This document shows positions 1-6,277 of a DNA stretch of 12,262 bases, in pieces. The notes under the pieces were generated by a model. It saw nothing but the letters and a program-made list of their open reading frames with translations, was not told the origin of the DNA and did not search any database. A program made the position numbers and the translations under genes. Position 1 is the first letter of the stretch; the number at the start of each line of letters is the position of its first letter. Origin of the DNA: Ch71 sp050945695 (lineage in GTDB: Bacteria; Chloroflexota; Anaerolineae; DRVO01); NCBI GenBank assembly GCA_050945695.1, contig JBMNTK010000118.1, positions 1 to 12,262 of the forward strand. Direction: 5' to 3'.

Positions 1-903
1 CGCCAGAGTCAGCGCACCAGCGGGGTGATGCCTCGGCTGGGGCACTACTGGTACCTGGTGGTGGTCCTGGTAGTGGCCTTGGTGGTGGCAGCCGGCTGGG
101 CGGCCAACCTCCTGGTGGACCCCGAGTCGGTCACCTCGGTGATTAGGTGGTTCTCCCCTGTCCTGCGGATCATCACCGACGTATTCGCCTACATCATCCT
201 GGCCATCGCCTACGTCCTGTTTCGGATCCTGGCCCCGTTCATCAACTGGATCAACAGCCTGGTGCAGGAGAACGCCGAGGAGGAACTACAGCTCCCCACC
301 CAGGAGCCGGCCGAGAGCTTCGATGAGTTCCTCAACCGCTCGGAGGAAGTCGCCGCCAGCCTGCCCTGGCTGGAGACGGCAATCGTGATCCTGATCGTGG
401 TGGGGGTGGTGCTGCTCTTCATGTGGGTGCTCAGGCGCCGGTTCGTGAGCAGCGCCGACGGGGTGCAGGAGACCCGAGAGGTGGAGTTCTCCCTGGGGAT
501 GATGCGAGAGCAGCTGTCTCAGTGGCTGGCGGGGCGCCGGCCCAAGCGTCGCTCGGAGTTCGTGCCCCTGGAGGACAGCCAAGACCCCAGGGTGATCATC
601 CGCCAGGCCTACCGGCGCATGCTCAAGCTGGCGGACGAGCGTGGGTTCAGCCATCGCCGGTGGGAGACCCCGTGGATGTACGGGCGGTCGCTGTCCCGGC
701 GTCTGCCCGACATCGCCGACCCGATAGCTGCCCTGACCCGGGCCTACAACCTTGCCCGTTACTCGCCCCTGCCCCCGGACCAGTCCGCGGTGGATCAGGC
801 TCGTGAGGCGCTAAGTCGGATCGAGAGCTGGCTCTTCCGCTACGAGACGCCCGAGTCCGACGGCAGGCGTCCCTCGGCGACGGGCAGCTCCAGCCCCGGG
901 TAG
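1..903 (+). CDS. DUF4129 domain membrane protein (5' end probably outside the window)
   Basis: The frame is open from base 1 to the TAG at 901-903, so the gene probably begins upstream. In-frame GTG (25) and ATG (28) codons exist but lack a convincing ribosome binding site. Counting from GTG 25, three hydrophobic segments are visible (about residues 7-30, 51-77 and 116-138). The third is followed by an Arg-rich stretch (MWVLRRRF), then a soluble C-terminal region of about 150 residues. That region carries the DUF4129 pattern at about residues 185-272: an AYRRML helix, a WETPWMYGRSL segment, then an ALTRAYNLARYSPLP helix. Family members often accompany or are fused to transglutaminase-like proteins at the membrane, and their biochemical role is not established. 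The last 64 bases overlap the end of tsaD on the opposite strand. The domain call is fairly sure; the start is unknown. Confidence 0.8.
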   Translation, partial: RQSQRTSGVMPRLGHYWYLVVVLVVALVVAAGWAANLLVDPESVTSVIRWFSPVLRIITDVFAYIILAIAYVLFRILAPFINWINSLVQENAEEELQLPTQEPAESFDEFLNRSEEVAASLPWLETAIVILIVVGVVLLFMWVLRRRFVSSADGVQETREVEFSLGMMREQLSQWLAGRRPKRRSEFVPLEDSQDPRVIIRQAYRRMLKLADERGFSHRRWETPWMYGRSLSRRLPDIADPIAALTRAYNLARYSPLPPDQSAVDQAREALSRIESWLFRYETPESDGRRPSATGSSSPG

Positions 904-1919
904 ACGTCCAGGTCCCAGCCGGCGAGGGCCGTCTCCTGCTGGTAGTAAGCAGCGGCGGCCACCATGGCGGCGTTGTCGGTGCACAGGCTCTTGGGCGGAT
1001 AGCGCAAGGGGATCCCCTTGAGGCTCTGGCTCATGACCTGGCGCAGGCGGCTGTTCGCGGCCACGCCGCCGGCCAGGAGCACCTGGCGCACCTCGTACTC
1101 CTGGGCCGCCTCCACAGTCTTGCTCACCAGCGCATCCACCACCGCCTCCTGGAAGGCGGCGGCGATGTTGGCCACCGGCAAGCGGGAGGGGTTGAACCGC
1201 TCGCCCCGGCCGCCATACGATTCCACCAGACGCAAGGCCGCCGTCTTGAGCCCGCTGAAGCTGAAGTCGTAGGTGTCGCGCATGCGCATGCGGGGCATGT
1301 CCACCGCCGAGGCCAGCCCGTGCGCTGCCACCTTCTCGATCTCCGGCCCGCCCGGGTAGGGCAGGCCCAACAGGCGCCCCACCTTGTCGAAAGCCTCGCC
1401 GGCCGCATCGTCAATCGTCTGGCCGATCGTCTCCAGGTCGTTGTGGTCGCGCATGACCACCAGGGTGGTATGCCCGCCACTCACGACCAGGACCAGCAAG
1501 GGGAACTGAGGCTCTGGGTCAAGAGGCTCGGCCGACTCGCGGTCCGGGGGGATGAGCCAGTTGGCATAGATATGCGAAAGGATGTGGTTCACCCCCAGCA
1601 GGGGCAGCCCTCGGCCAAAGGCGATCCCCTTGGCCACGTTGACCCCCACCAGAAGCGAACCTGACAGGCCCGGGCCGTGGGTCACGGCCAGGCCCTCGAC
1701 ATCGTCCCAGCCCCGGCCTAAGGGAGCGAGGGCCTGCTCCAGGACCAGCGAAATGGCCTTCACGTGCTCTCGGCTGGCCATTTCCGGGAATACGCCCCCG
1801 TAGTCGCGGTGGAGCTCCACCTGGGAGGCCACCACATTGGAGACTATGCGCCGCCCCTTCACTACTACCGAAGCGGCTGTCTCATCGCACGATGTCTCGA
1901 TCGCTAGGATTACGTCCAT
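840..1919 (-). CDS. tsaD: tRNA N6-adenosine threonylcarbamoyltransferase TsaD
   Basis: TsaD transfers the threonylcarbamoyl group from threonylcarbamoyl-adenylate to A37 of ANN-reading tRNAs, forming t6A, in a complex with TsaB and TsaE in the cytoplasm. The product is 359 residues, a normal length. Visible hallmarks are the N-terminal AIETSCDET, EMASREH (about 46-52), the metal-binding HILSH (His112 and His116), VSGGHT (146-151), DDAAGEAFDKVGRLLGLPYPGG (170-191), FSFSGLKTA (219-227), GGVAANSRLR (284-293) and the metal-ligand Asp in CTDNAAM (Asp315). The frame stays open about 130 codons further upstream, but homology starts at ATG 1917-1919, and the upstream part is low-quality sequence through a repeat. 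A weak purine stretch (AAGAGA) sits just before this start. TsaB and TsaE are not in the window. The 3' end overlaps the convergent DUF4129 gene. Confidence 0.97.
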   Translation of the reverse strand: MDVILAIETSCDETAASVVVKGRRIVSNVVASQVELHRDYGGVFPEMASREHVKAISLVLEQALAPLGRGWDDVEGLAVTHGPGLSGSLLVGVNVAKGIAFGRGLPLLGVNHILSHIYANWLIPPDRESAEPLDPEPQFPLLVLVVSGGHTTLVVMRDHNDLETIGQTIDDAAGEAFDKVGRLLGLPYPGGPEIEKVAAHGLASAVDMPRMRMRDTYDFSFSGLKTAALRLVESYGGRGERFNPSRLPVANIAAAFQEAVVDALVSKTVEAAQEYEVRQVLLAGGVAANSRLRQVMSQSLKGIPLRYPPKSLCTDNAAMVAAAAYYQQETALAGWDLDVYPGLELPVAEGRLPSDSGVS

Positions 1920-1948
1920 AGTCTCTTGTGGCCTTCGGGATGACTTGG

Positions 1949-1977
1949 AGTATATACCCCTGTCGCCAATTGGGAAA
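1949..1977 (-). promoter_or_regulatory. tsaD: Possible tsaD promoter
   Basis: On the minus strand TATACT (1949-1954) is a good -10 hexamer. The hexamer 17 bases upstream, TTTCCC (1972-1977), is a poor -35. The distance from the -10 to the tsaD ATG is about 30 bases. The call rests on one hexamer and is tentative. Confidence 0.3.
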
Positions 1978-2005
1978 GGCCCCGAGGGGGAATGGCGGGG
2001 GATTT

Positions 2006-2099
2006 CGTATAGTGATGAGGCCCTCACCCCCTCCCTCTCCCATTTCATAGGAGAGGGAGGGGGTGAGAGCTGCCCTTGACGCCACGCGTTCACTATATG
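2006..2099. repeat. Palindromic intergenic repeat with 18-bp perfect stem
   Basis: A perfect 18-bp inverted repeat has arms at 2023-2040 and 2050-2067 and a 9-base loop (CATTTCATA). The C-rich arm begins CTCACCCCCT. Outside it, TATAGTGA (2008-2015) pairs with TCACTATA (2090-2097), with one further match across a mismatch, giving nested ends about 90 bp apart. When translated, the stem yields the spurious LTPSLSYEMGEGGGEG-type peptide seen in many GC-rich environmental genomes. It could be a miniature inverted-repeat (MITE/REP-like) sequence. The stem lies between divergent tsaD and the TIM-barrel gene, so it is not needed as a terminator for either. The right flank carries the -35 element of the downstream gene. 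Confidence 0.75.
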
Positions 2100-2105
2100 G
2101 ATACT
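2076..2105 (+). promoter_or_regulatory. Promoter of the TIM-barrel/URO-D operon
   Basis: TTGACG (2076-2081, 5/6 to the primary-sigma -35) is followed after 18 bases by GATACT (2100-2105, 4/6 to the -10). The predicted transcription start is near 2112, leaving an untranslated leader of about 24 bases before ATG 2136. The -10 hexamer is identical to that of the isomerase promoter at 6228. The 14 bases around the -35 (GCTGCCCTTGACGC) are identical to those before the ThuA gene. Confidence 0.5.
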
Positions 2106-2135
2106 GCCGACCAACCGCTGCCACGGAGCCTGACC

Positions 2136-3134
2136 ATGCAGATGATCAAGACTGGCATCGCCTACCACGGCAACCGTATGCTCTACCACGTCCGCGACGA
2201 CATGCGCGATATCGTCGCCCACAACTGCACCTATGTCGTGCACATGTTCAGCGAGAACGACTACGTGAGGCACCGCGAGGTCCTCAAGGACATCGTCCGC
2301 ATCACCCACGAGTACGGCCTCGAGGCCTGGATAGACTCCTGGGGAATGGGGCGGGTGTTCGCCGGCGAGGTGTCAGGCTGGCTGGCCGAGTACCCCGATT
2401 CGCGCCAAGTCCTCAATACCGGCGAGCCGGTGGGGATGGCCTGCTTGCACAGCCGCGAGTACCGGGAAGCGCTCAAGGGCTGGGCCGATGCCGCCATCGC
2501 TACCGAGGCGGAGATGGTCTTCTGGGACGAGCCCCGCCTCGCCTTCCGGACCACGGACGCTGGCGAGCCCCAGTGGGGCTGCCGCTGCCATCGCTGCCAG
2601 AGCATCTTCCGCGACACCTACGGCTACGACATGCCGGCCGAACTCACCGAGGACGTCAAGGACTTCCGGCACTCCTCTGTCCTCGACTTCTTCAGCGAGA
2701 TGACCGAATACGTCCACGGGAAGGGCGGCCGCAACTGCCTATGCCTCATGCCCTCCACCGACGCCCGCTTCGGCGACCGCAATTGGGACGACTTCGCCGC
2801 CCTGCCATACGTGGACAACCTTGGCACCGACCCCTACTGGTACGGCCGGCCCGTCCAGGTGCAGGGCTACGTCAACGAGTGGTCACGGCGACTGCTGGAG
2901 GTATGCACCCGGCACCGCAAGGACCATCATCTCTGGCTGCAATCCTTCGCCGTGCCGGCCGGACGAGAGGTGGAGATCGTCATGGCCGCCGAGGCCGCCT
3001 ATGCCGCCGGCATCCGCAACTTGGCCGCCTGGGGCTTCCGCGGCTCCGATGCCAACGACTACCGGGCCGAGCGGCCTGAGGTAGCCTGGCAGGCGGTGGG
3101 AGAGGCTTTCCGCCGGGTGCTCTGGCGGTGGTAG
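2136..3134 (+). CDS. Glycoside-hydrolase-like TIM-barrel protein of unknown function
   Basis: This is a 332-residue cytoplasmic protein with no signal peptide. ATG 2136 is chosen because GGAG (2125-2128) sits 7 bases upstream and the predicted promoter lies at 2076-2105. Earlier in-frame TTG (2076) and ATG (2097) codons fall inside that promoter. The alternation of strands and helices, with short acidic/aromatic motifs at strand ends, resembles a (beta/alpha)8 glycoside hydrolase: WIDSW (65-69), FWDEP (129-133), TDPYW (231-235), WLQSF (267-271) and AWGFRGSDAND (298-308). The Glu of WDEP occupies a place similar to the acid/base Glu of clan GH-A enzymes; this is inference. A CRCHRC cluster (Cys149, 151, 154) may bind a metal. 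It probably forms an operon with the URO-D-family gene 60 bases downstream. I do not recognise a specific enzyme. Confidence 0.85.
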   Translation: MQMIKTGIAYHGNRMLYHVRDDMRDIVAHNCTYVVHMFSENDYVRHREVLKDIVRITHEYGLEAWIDSWGMGRVFAGEVSGWLAEYPDSRQVLNTGEPVGMACLHSREYREALKGWADAAIATEAEMVFWDEPRLAFRTTDAGEPQWGCRCHRCQSIFRDTYGYDMPAELTEDVKDFRHSSVLDFFSEMTEYVHGKGGRNCLCLMPSTDARFGDRNWDDFAALPYVDNLGTDPYWYGRPVQVQGYVNEWSRRLLEVCTRHRKDHHLWLQSFAVPAGREVEIVMAAEAAYAAGIRNLAAWGFRGSDANDYRAERPEVAWQAVGEAFRRVLWRW

Positions 3135-3150
3135 AATCGGGTCACAATCT

Positions 3151-3172
3151 CCAGCGGCCCGCTGGCCGCTGG
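3151..3172 (+). other. Intercistronic hairpin
   Basis: A perfect 9-bp inverted repeat (CCAGCGGCC at 3151-3159 and GGCCGCTGG at 3164-3172, loop CGCT) lies in the 60-base gap between the TIM-barrel gene and the URO-D-family gene. No T-run follows, so it is not a classical terminator. It could stabilise or partly attenuate the operon mRNA. It ends 12 bases before the GAGGA ribosome binding site at 3185-3189. Confidence 0.5.
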
Positions 3173-3194
3173 CCCAGCCAAGCCGAGGACCGCT

Positions 3195-4346
3195 ATGACC
3201 TCTCGTGAACGTATACTCGCCGCCCTGAACCACCGCGAGCCCGACCGGGTCCCGTTCGACATGGGCAGCACCCAGGTCACCGGCATCACGGTCAAGGCCT
3301 ACGTCAACCTGCGCCGTCACCTGGGCTTGCCCCCGGTCGAGCCCACCATCCCGGACACCATTCAGCAGTTGGCCCTGCCCGACGACGACCTGGTGGAGCA
3401 ATGGGGCATTGATGTGCGGGGACTCTTCCCCCTCAATGCCCACAACTGGAACGTGGTCAACGAGGACGCCGGCGACTACTGGCAATACACCGACGAGTGG
3501 GGCATCACCTACCACATGCCCAAGGAAGAGGGGCTCTACTACACCATCGTGCGCAGCCCTCTCCCCGGCTTCAGCACCTCCCCTCAGGAGATCGCCGCCC
3601 ACACCTGGCCGGATTGCGGCGACCCGCAGCGCATCGAGGGCCTGCGCGCCCAGGCCGAGCGCTATCGGGCCGAGGGCAAGGCGGTGATGATCAAGGGAGT
3701 GCTGGCCGGCATCTTCGAGATGGCTCAGCGCATCCGGGGCACTGAGAACTTCATGGTGGATCTGCTCGCCGATCGCCCCTCCGCCGAGGCCCTGCTGGAC
3801 AAGATGGTCCAGTGCAAGCTCGACTTCTGGGAGATGGCTCTGCCCAAGCTGGGCGACCTGGTGGATATCGTCTCCGAGGCCGATGACTACGGCACCCAAA
3901 TCTCGCAGCTCATCTCACCCGCCATGTTCCGCGAGGTGATGAAGCCTCGGCTCAAGGTCATCCACGAGCGCATCCACCAGCTGGCCCCGCACGCTAAGCT
4001 CTTCTTCCACACCTGCGGCAGCGTGCGCAAGATCCTGCCCGACCTGCTGGAGGTGGGCGTGGACATCCTCAACCCGATCCACGTGCGGGCGGCGGGGATG
4101 GAACCGGCAGCGCTCAAGCGGGACTTCGGCGATGCCGTGGTCTTCTGGGGCGGCGGGGTGGACACGCAAGGGGTGCTGCCCAATGGCACTCCCGAAGAGG
4201 TACGCGAGGACGTCCGGCGCAACGTGGAGGCCCTCATGCCTGGCGGCGGCTACGTCTTCAACACCATCCACAACATTCAGCCCGACGTGCCCCCCGAGAA
4301 CATCGTCGCCATGTGGGAGACCCTCATGGAGGTGGGCCGCTACTAG
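3195..4346 (+). CDS. Uroporphyrinogen decarboxylase (URO-D) family protein, probably not HemE
   Basis: A 383-residue soluble protein. ATG 3195 has GAGGA (3185-3189) 5 bases upstream. The N-terminus (ERILAALNHREPDRVP, residues 5-20) and the overall layout match the URO-D superfamily, which includes HemE and the MtaA/CmuA corrinoid methyltransferases. Other visible motifs are SEADDYGTQ (227-235), FFHTCGS (270-276), WGGGVDTQ (318-325) and FNTIHNIQPDVPPEN (355-369). In zinc-dependent methyltransferases of this superfamily an H-x-C pair and a later Cys bind zinc. Here His272 and Cys274 are present, but the later position appears to be His359, so metal binding is plausible but altered. The substrate is unknown. 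The gene is likely co-transcribed with the TIM-barrel gene upstream, and a strong terminator follows. Confidence 0.9.
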   Translation: MTSRERILAALNHREPDRVPFDMGSTQVTGITVKAYVNLRRHLGLPPVEPTIPDTIQQLALPDDDLVEQWGIDVRGLFPLNAHNWNVVNEDAGDYWQYTDEWGITYHMPKEEGLYYTIVRSPLPGFSTSPQEIAAHTWPDCGDPQRIEGLRAQAERYRAEGKAVMIKGVLAGIFEMAQRIRGTENFMVDLLADRPSAEALLDKMVQCKLDFWEMALPKLGDLVDIVSEADDYGTQISQLISPAMFREVMKPRLKVIHERIHQLAPHAKLFFHTCGSVRKILPDLLEVGVDILNPIHVRAAGMEPAALKRDFGDAVVFWGGGVDTQGVLPNGTPEEVREDVRRNVEALMPGGGYVFNTIHNIQPDVPPENIVAMWETLMEVGRY

Positions 4347-4375
4347 CCCGCGTGGGGGAACCCTGGCCACAAGAA

Positions 4376-4410
4376 GGGGGTGCCTTCAGCGACTGCCTGA
4401 AGGCACCCCC
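4376..4410. terminator. Bidirectional intrinsic terminator
   Basis: A perfect 14-bp stem (4376-4389 with 4397-4410) has a 7-base loop (CGACTGC). It is followed on + by TCTTGTT (4411-4417) and on - by CTTCTTG, giving modest T-rich tails both ways. It lies 29 bases after the URO-D-family stop and 19 bases beyond the stop of the convergent 88-residue gene, where a shared terminator is expected. Confidence 0.88.
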
Positions 4411-4429
4411 TCTTGTTGCACCCGGCGAC

Positions 4430-4696
4430 CTACAGCTTCATCTCCCGCAGTATGCGGACGTTCCAGTTGCTCAGGTAGCCGCGGTAGGGCGCCACCTGCG
4501 CCTCGACCTTCTTCTGCACCTCTTCCACCTGGCCGTCGTCAGCGTCCAGTTCCAGGGTGTAGCGAGGGGAGCTGTTGGCCCGATAGACACGCACCCCCGT
4601 CACGCCGGGGATGGCGCGGGCCTGCGCGATTGCCTGCCGGCCCTCGTAGCTGTCTACGGCTTCGTAGGAATCGAAGGAGATCACCAGCTTTGCCAT
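4430..4696 (-). CDS. Small conserved-looking protein of unknown function (88 aa)
   Basis: The start at ATG 4694-4696 has a near-perfect ribosome binding site, AAGGAGGA (4704-4711 on the minus strand), 7 bases upstream, which makes the gene credible despite its size. The predicted pattern is beta (KLVISFD), alpha (SYEGRQAIAQARAI), beta (GVRVYRA), beta (RYTLELDA), alpha (QVEEVQKKVEAQVA), beta (NWNVRIL). A ferredoxin-like beta-alpha-beta-beta-alpha-beta fold would fit. There are no cysteines, no membrane segment and no signal peptide. It begins 38 bases after the selA stop, probably in the same transcript, and ends just before the shared terminator. A selenium-related or RNA-binding role cannot be read from the sequence. 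Confidence 0.8.
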   Translation of the reverse strand: MAKLVISFDSYEAVDSYEGRQAIAQARAIPGVTGVRVYRANSSPRYTLELDADDGQVEEVQKKVEAQVAPYRGYLSNWNVRILREMKL

Positions 4697-4734
4697 CGCA
4701 TTGTCCTCCTTATGGTGATGGCAGTCTCGAGGTC

Positions 4735-6126
4735 TTAGCCCGATTCCGCATCTGAAACGCTGGCCGCGCCACCGTCAAGGACGGCCTGAGCGGCCGCGAT
4801 GAACGCCTCATCCTGCTCCGGCAGGACAGTGCGCGGATCGAACACCAAGGCATCATCCTCCACCCGGGCCACCACCGGCGGCTCACCCTGCCGCAGCGCC
4901 GCTGCAGCCGCCTGCGGATCGGGCAAGGGCACCGCTAGGACCACGGTGGGCAGAGTCTGCCCCGGCAAGGAGCCCCCGCCTATGGCACTCCGGCTCGCCC
5001 TGAGCTCGCCTTGCCCGAGGGCATCGCGCCACCGCGCCGCCCTGGCCTCCAGGCTCGGTAGCGGGGCGGCAATCATCTGCCACACCGGCACCGACTCTGT
5101 CTCCGCGCCGCGGCGGTACTCAAGCAGGGTGGCCTGCAGAGCCGCCAGGGTGAGCTTGTCCACCCGAAGGGCACGCATCAGGGGGTGCCGTCGTAGCGGG
5201 GAGATGCTCTCTTCCCGGCCCACGATGATCCCCGCCTGCGGCCCGCCCAGGAGCTTGTCGCCGCTGAAGCTCACCAGGTCCGCCCCGGCCTCCAGGCACT
5301 CTTGCACGGTGGGCTCGTGGGCCAGCCCGAACTGGCTCGTATCCCGCAGAGTGCCGCTCCCCACGTCAGCGTAGAAGCGGCAGCCGAGGCTGTGGGCCGC
5401 CTCCGCCAGCTCCGCGAGTTCGGGCTCGTGCACGAAGCCCTGGAGGGAGAAGTTGCTCCGGTGCACGTACATGAACATGGCCGTCTGCTCACCGGCGGCG
5501 CGCAGGTAGTCCTCCACGTAAGTGCGGTTGGTGGTGCCCACCTCAACTAGCCGGGCCCCGCTCTGGGCCATCACCTCCGGGATCCGGAACCCCCCGCCGA
5601 TCTCCACCAGCTGGCCGCGCGAGATCACCACCTCCCGTCCCTGCGCCAGCGCCATGAGCACTAACAGGACGGCGGCAGCATTGTTGTTGACCACCAGGGC
5701 GGCCTCGGCCCCCGTCAGCTCGGTCAGTTCCCGCTCCGCGTGGGCGTGTCGGGAGCCCCGCGTCCCCTGGGCCAGGTCGTACTCCAGGGAGCTGTAGCCC
5801 TCCCCGACCTGGGCGATGGCACCTAAGGCAGCCGGAGCTAGGGGGGCGCGACCCAGGTTGGTATGTATGATCACCCCGGAGGCATTGATCACCGGGCGCA
5901 GGGAGGGGCGGGTGAGGTCCGCTAGCGCCAGCGAGACCATCTCCCCCCAGTCCTGGCCGGGTGCCTCACCGGCAAGCAGCCGGTCCCTCTCCGCCTGGGT
6001 GGCCCGGCGGGCAGCCTCCAGCACCAGGGCATGCCCCCAGCGCTCTTCCAGGGCGCGCACCGAGGCCAGCTCAAGCAGGGCCGAGATGCTGGGTATGTCG
6101 CGTAACGACCTGGCAGCGGGATTCAT
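4735..6126 (-). CDS. selA: L-seryl-tRNA(Sec) selenium transferase SelA
   Basis: SelA is a pyridoxal-phosphate enzyme that converts Ser-tRNA(Sec) to Sec-tRNA(Sec) using selenophosphate. The product is 463 residues, the same length as the E. coli protein. Visible features are the N-terminal RSLRDIPSISALLE segment (6-19), VINASGVIIHTNLGRAPL (79-96), SSLEYDLAQGTRGSRHAHAE (112-131), VVNNNAAAVLLVL (145-157), FYADVGSGTL (251-260) and the active-site FSGDKLLGGPQAG (287-299), with Lys291 the likely PLP-binding lysine. The start at ATG 6124-6126 has only a weak, close GAGAGG, but the N-terminal match and a good promoter 20 bases upstream support it. SelB, SelD and tRNA(Sec) are not in the window. The presence of SelA implies selenoproteins elsewhere in the genome. 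Confidence 0.97.
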   Translation of the reverse strand: MNPAARSLRDIPSISALLELASVRALEERWGHALVLEAARRATQAERDRLLAGEAPGQDWGEMVSLALADLTRPSLRPVINASGVIIHTNLGRAPLAPAALGAIAQVGEGYSSLEYDLAQGTRGSRHAHAERELTELTGAEAALVVNNNAAAVLLVLMALAQGREVVISRGQLVEIGGGFRIPEVMAQSGARLVEVGTTNRTYVEDYLRAAGEQTAMFMYVHRSNFSLQGFVHEPELAELAEAAHSLGCRFYADVGSGTLRDTSQFGLAHEPTVQECLEAGADLVSFSGDKLLGGPQAGIIVGREESISPLRRHPLMRALRVDKLTLAALQATLLEYRRGAETESVPVWQMIAAPLPSLEARAARWRDALGQGELRASRSAIGGGSLPGQTLPTVVLAVPLPDPQAAAAALRQGEPPVVARVEDDALVFDPRTVLPEQDEAFIAAAQAVLDGGAASVSDAESG

Positions 6127-6153
6127 GGCCTCTCGATCTGCAGCGGTGCGAAC

Positions 6154-6182
6154 AATATAGCGACTGCCCCTGGGCCGGTCAA
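6154..6182 (-). promoter_or_regulatory. selA: selA promoter
   Basis: On the minus strand TTGACC (6177-6182, 5/6) and TATATT (6154-6159, 5/6) are separated by exactly 17 bases. The predicted transcription start is near 6147, about 20 bases before the selA ATG. It is back to back with the isomerase promoter, with 22 bases between the two -35 elements. Confidence 0.7.
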
Positions 6183-6204
6183 GCGCATCCCGCGGAGCGC
6201 CCCG

Positions 6205-6233
6205 TTGACACTCCCACGGCCTGACAGGATACT
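6205..6233 (+). promoter_or_regulatory. Promoter of the sugar isomerase/epimerase gene
   Basis: TTGACA (6205-6210, perfect -35) and GATACT (6228-6233, 4/6 to the -10) are 17 bases apart. Transcription is predicted to begin near 6240, giving a leader of about 38 bases with AAGGAG (6266-6271) 6 bases before ATG 6278. Confidence 0.7.
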
Positions 6234-6277
6234 CGGTCCCATCAGGGCTCAGCCCCTACACCCACAAGGAGACCACC

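Noticed and set aside
1920..2309. N-terminal extension of tsaD by 130 codons
   Set aside because: The added part reads through the palindromic repeat and the start of a divergent gene. TsaD homology begins exactly at the ATG at 1919.
2063..3079. 338-codon open frame on + overlapping the TIM-barrel gene
   Set aside because: Composition is Arg/Pro/Gly-rich and low-complexity, typical of an alternate frame in GC-rich DNA. The TIM-barrel frame has a promoter, a ribosome binding site and recognisable motifs.
2883..3899. 338-codon open frame on - across the TIM-barrel and URO-D-family genes
   Set aside because: It spans the intercistronic gap and opposes two well-supported genes. It has no motifs and looks like an antisense shadow.
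3195..4346. Naming the URO-D-family gene hemE
   Set aside because: No other haem genes are nearby, the protein is longer than typical HemE, and the H-x-C site and EADDYGTQ motif point to the methyltransferase-like branch.
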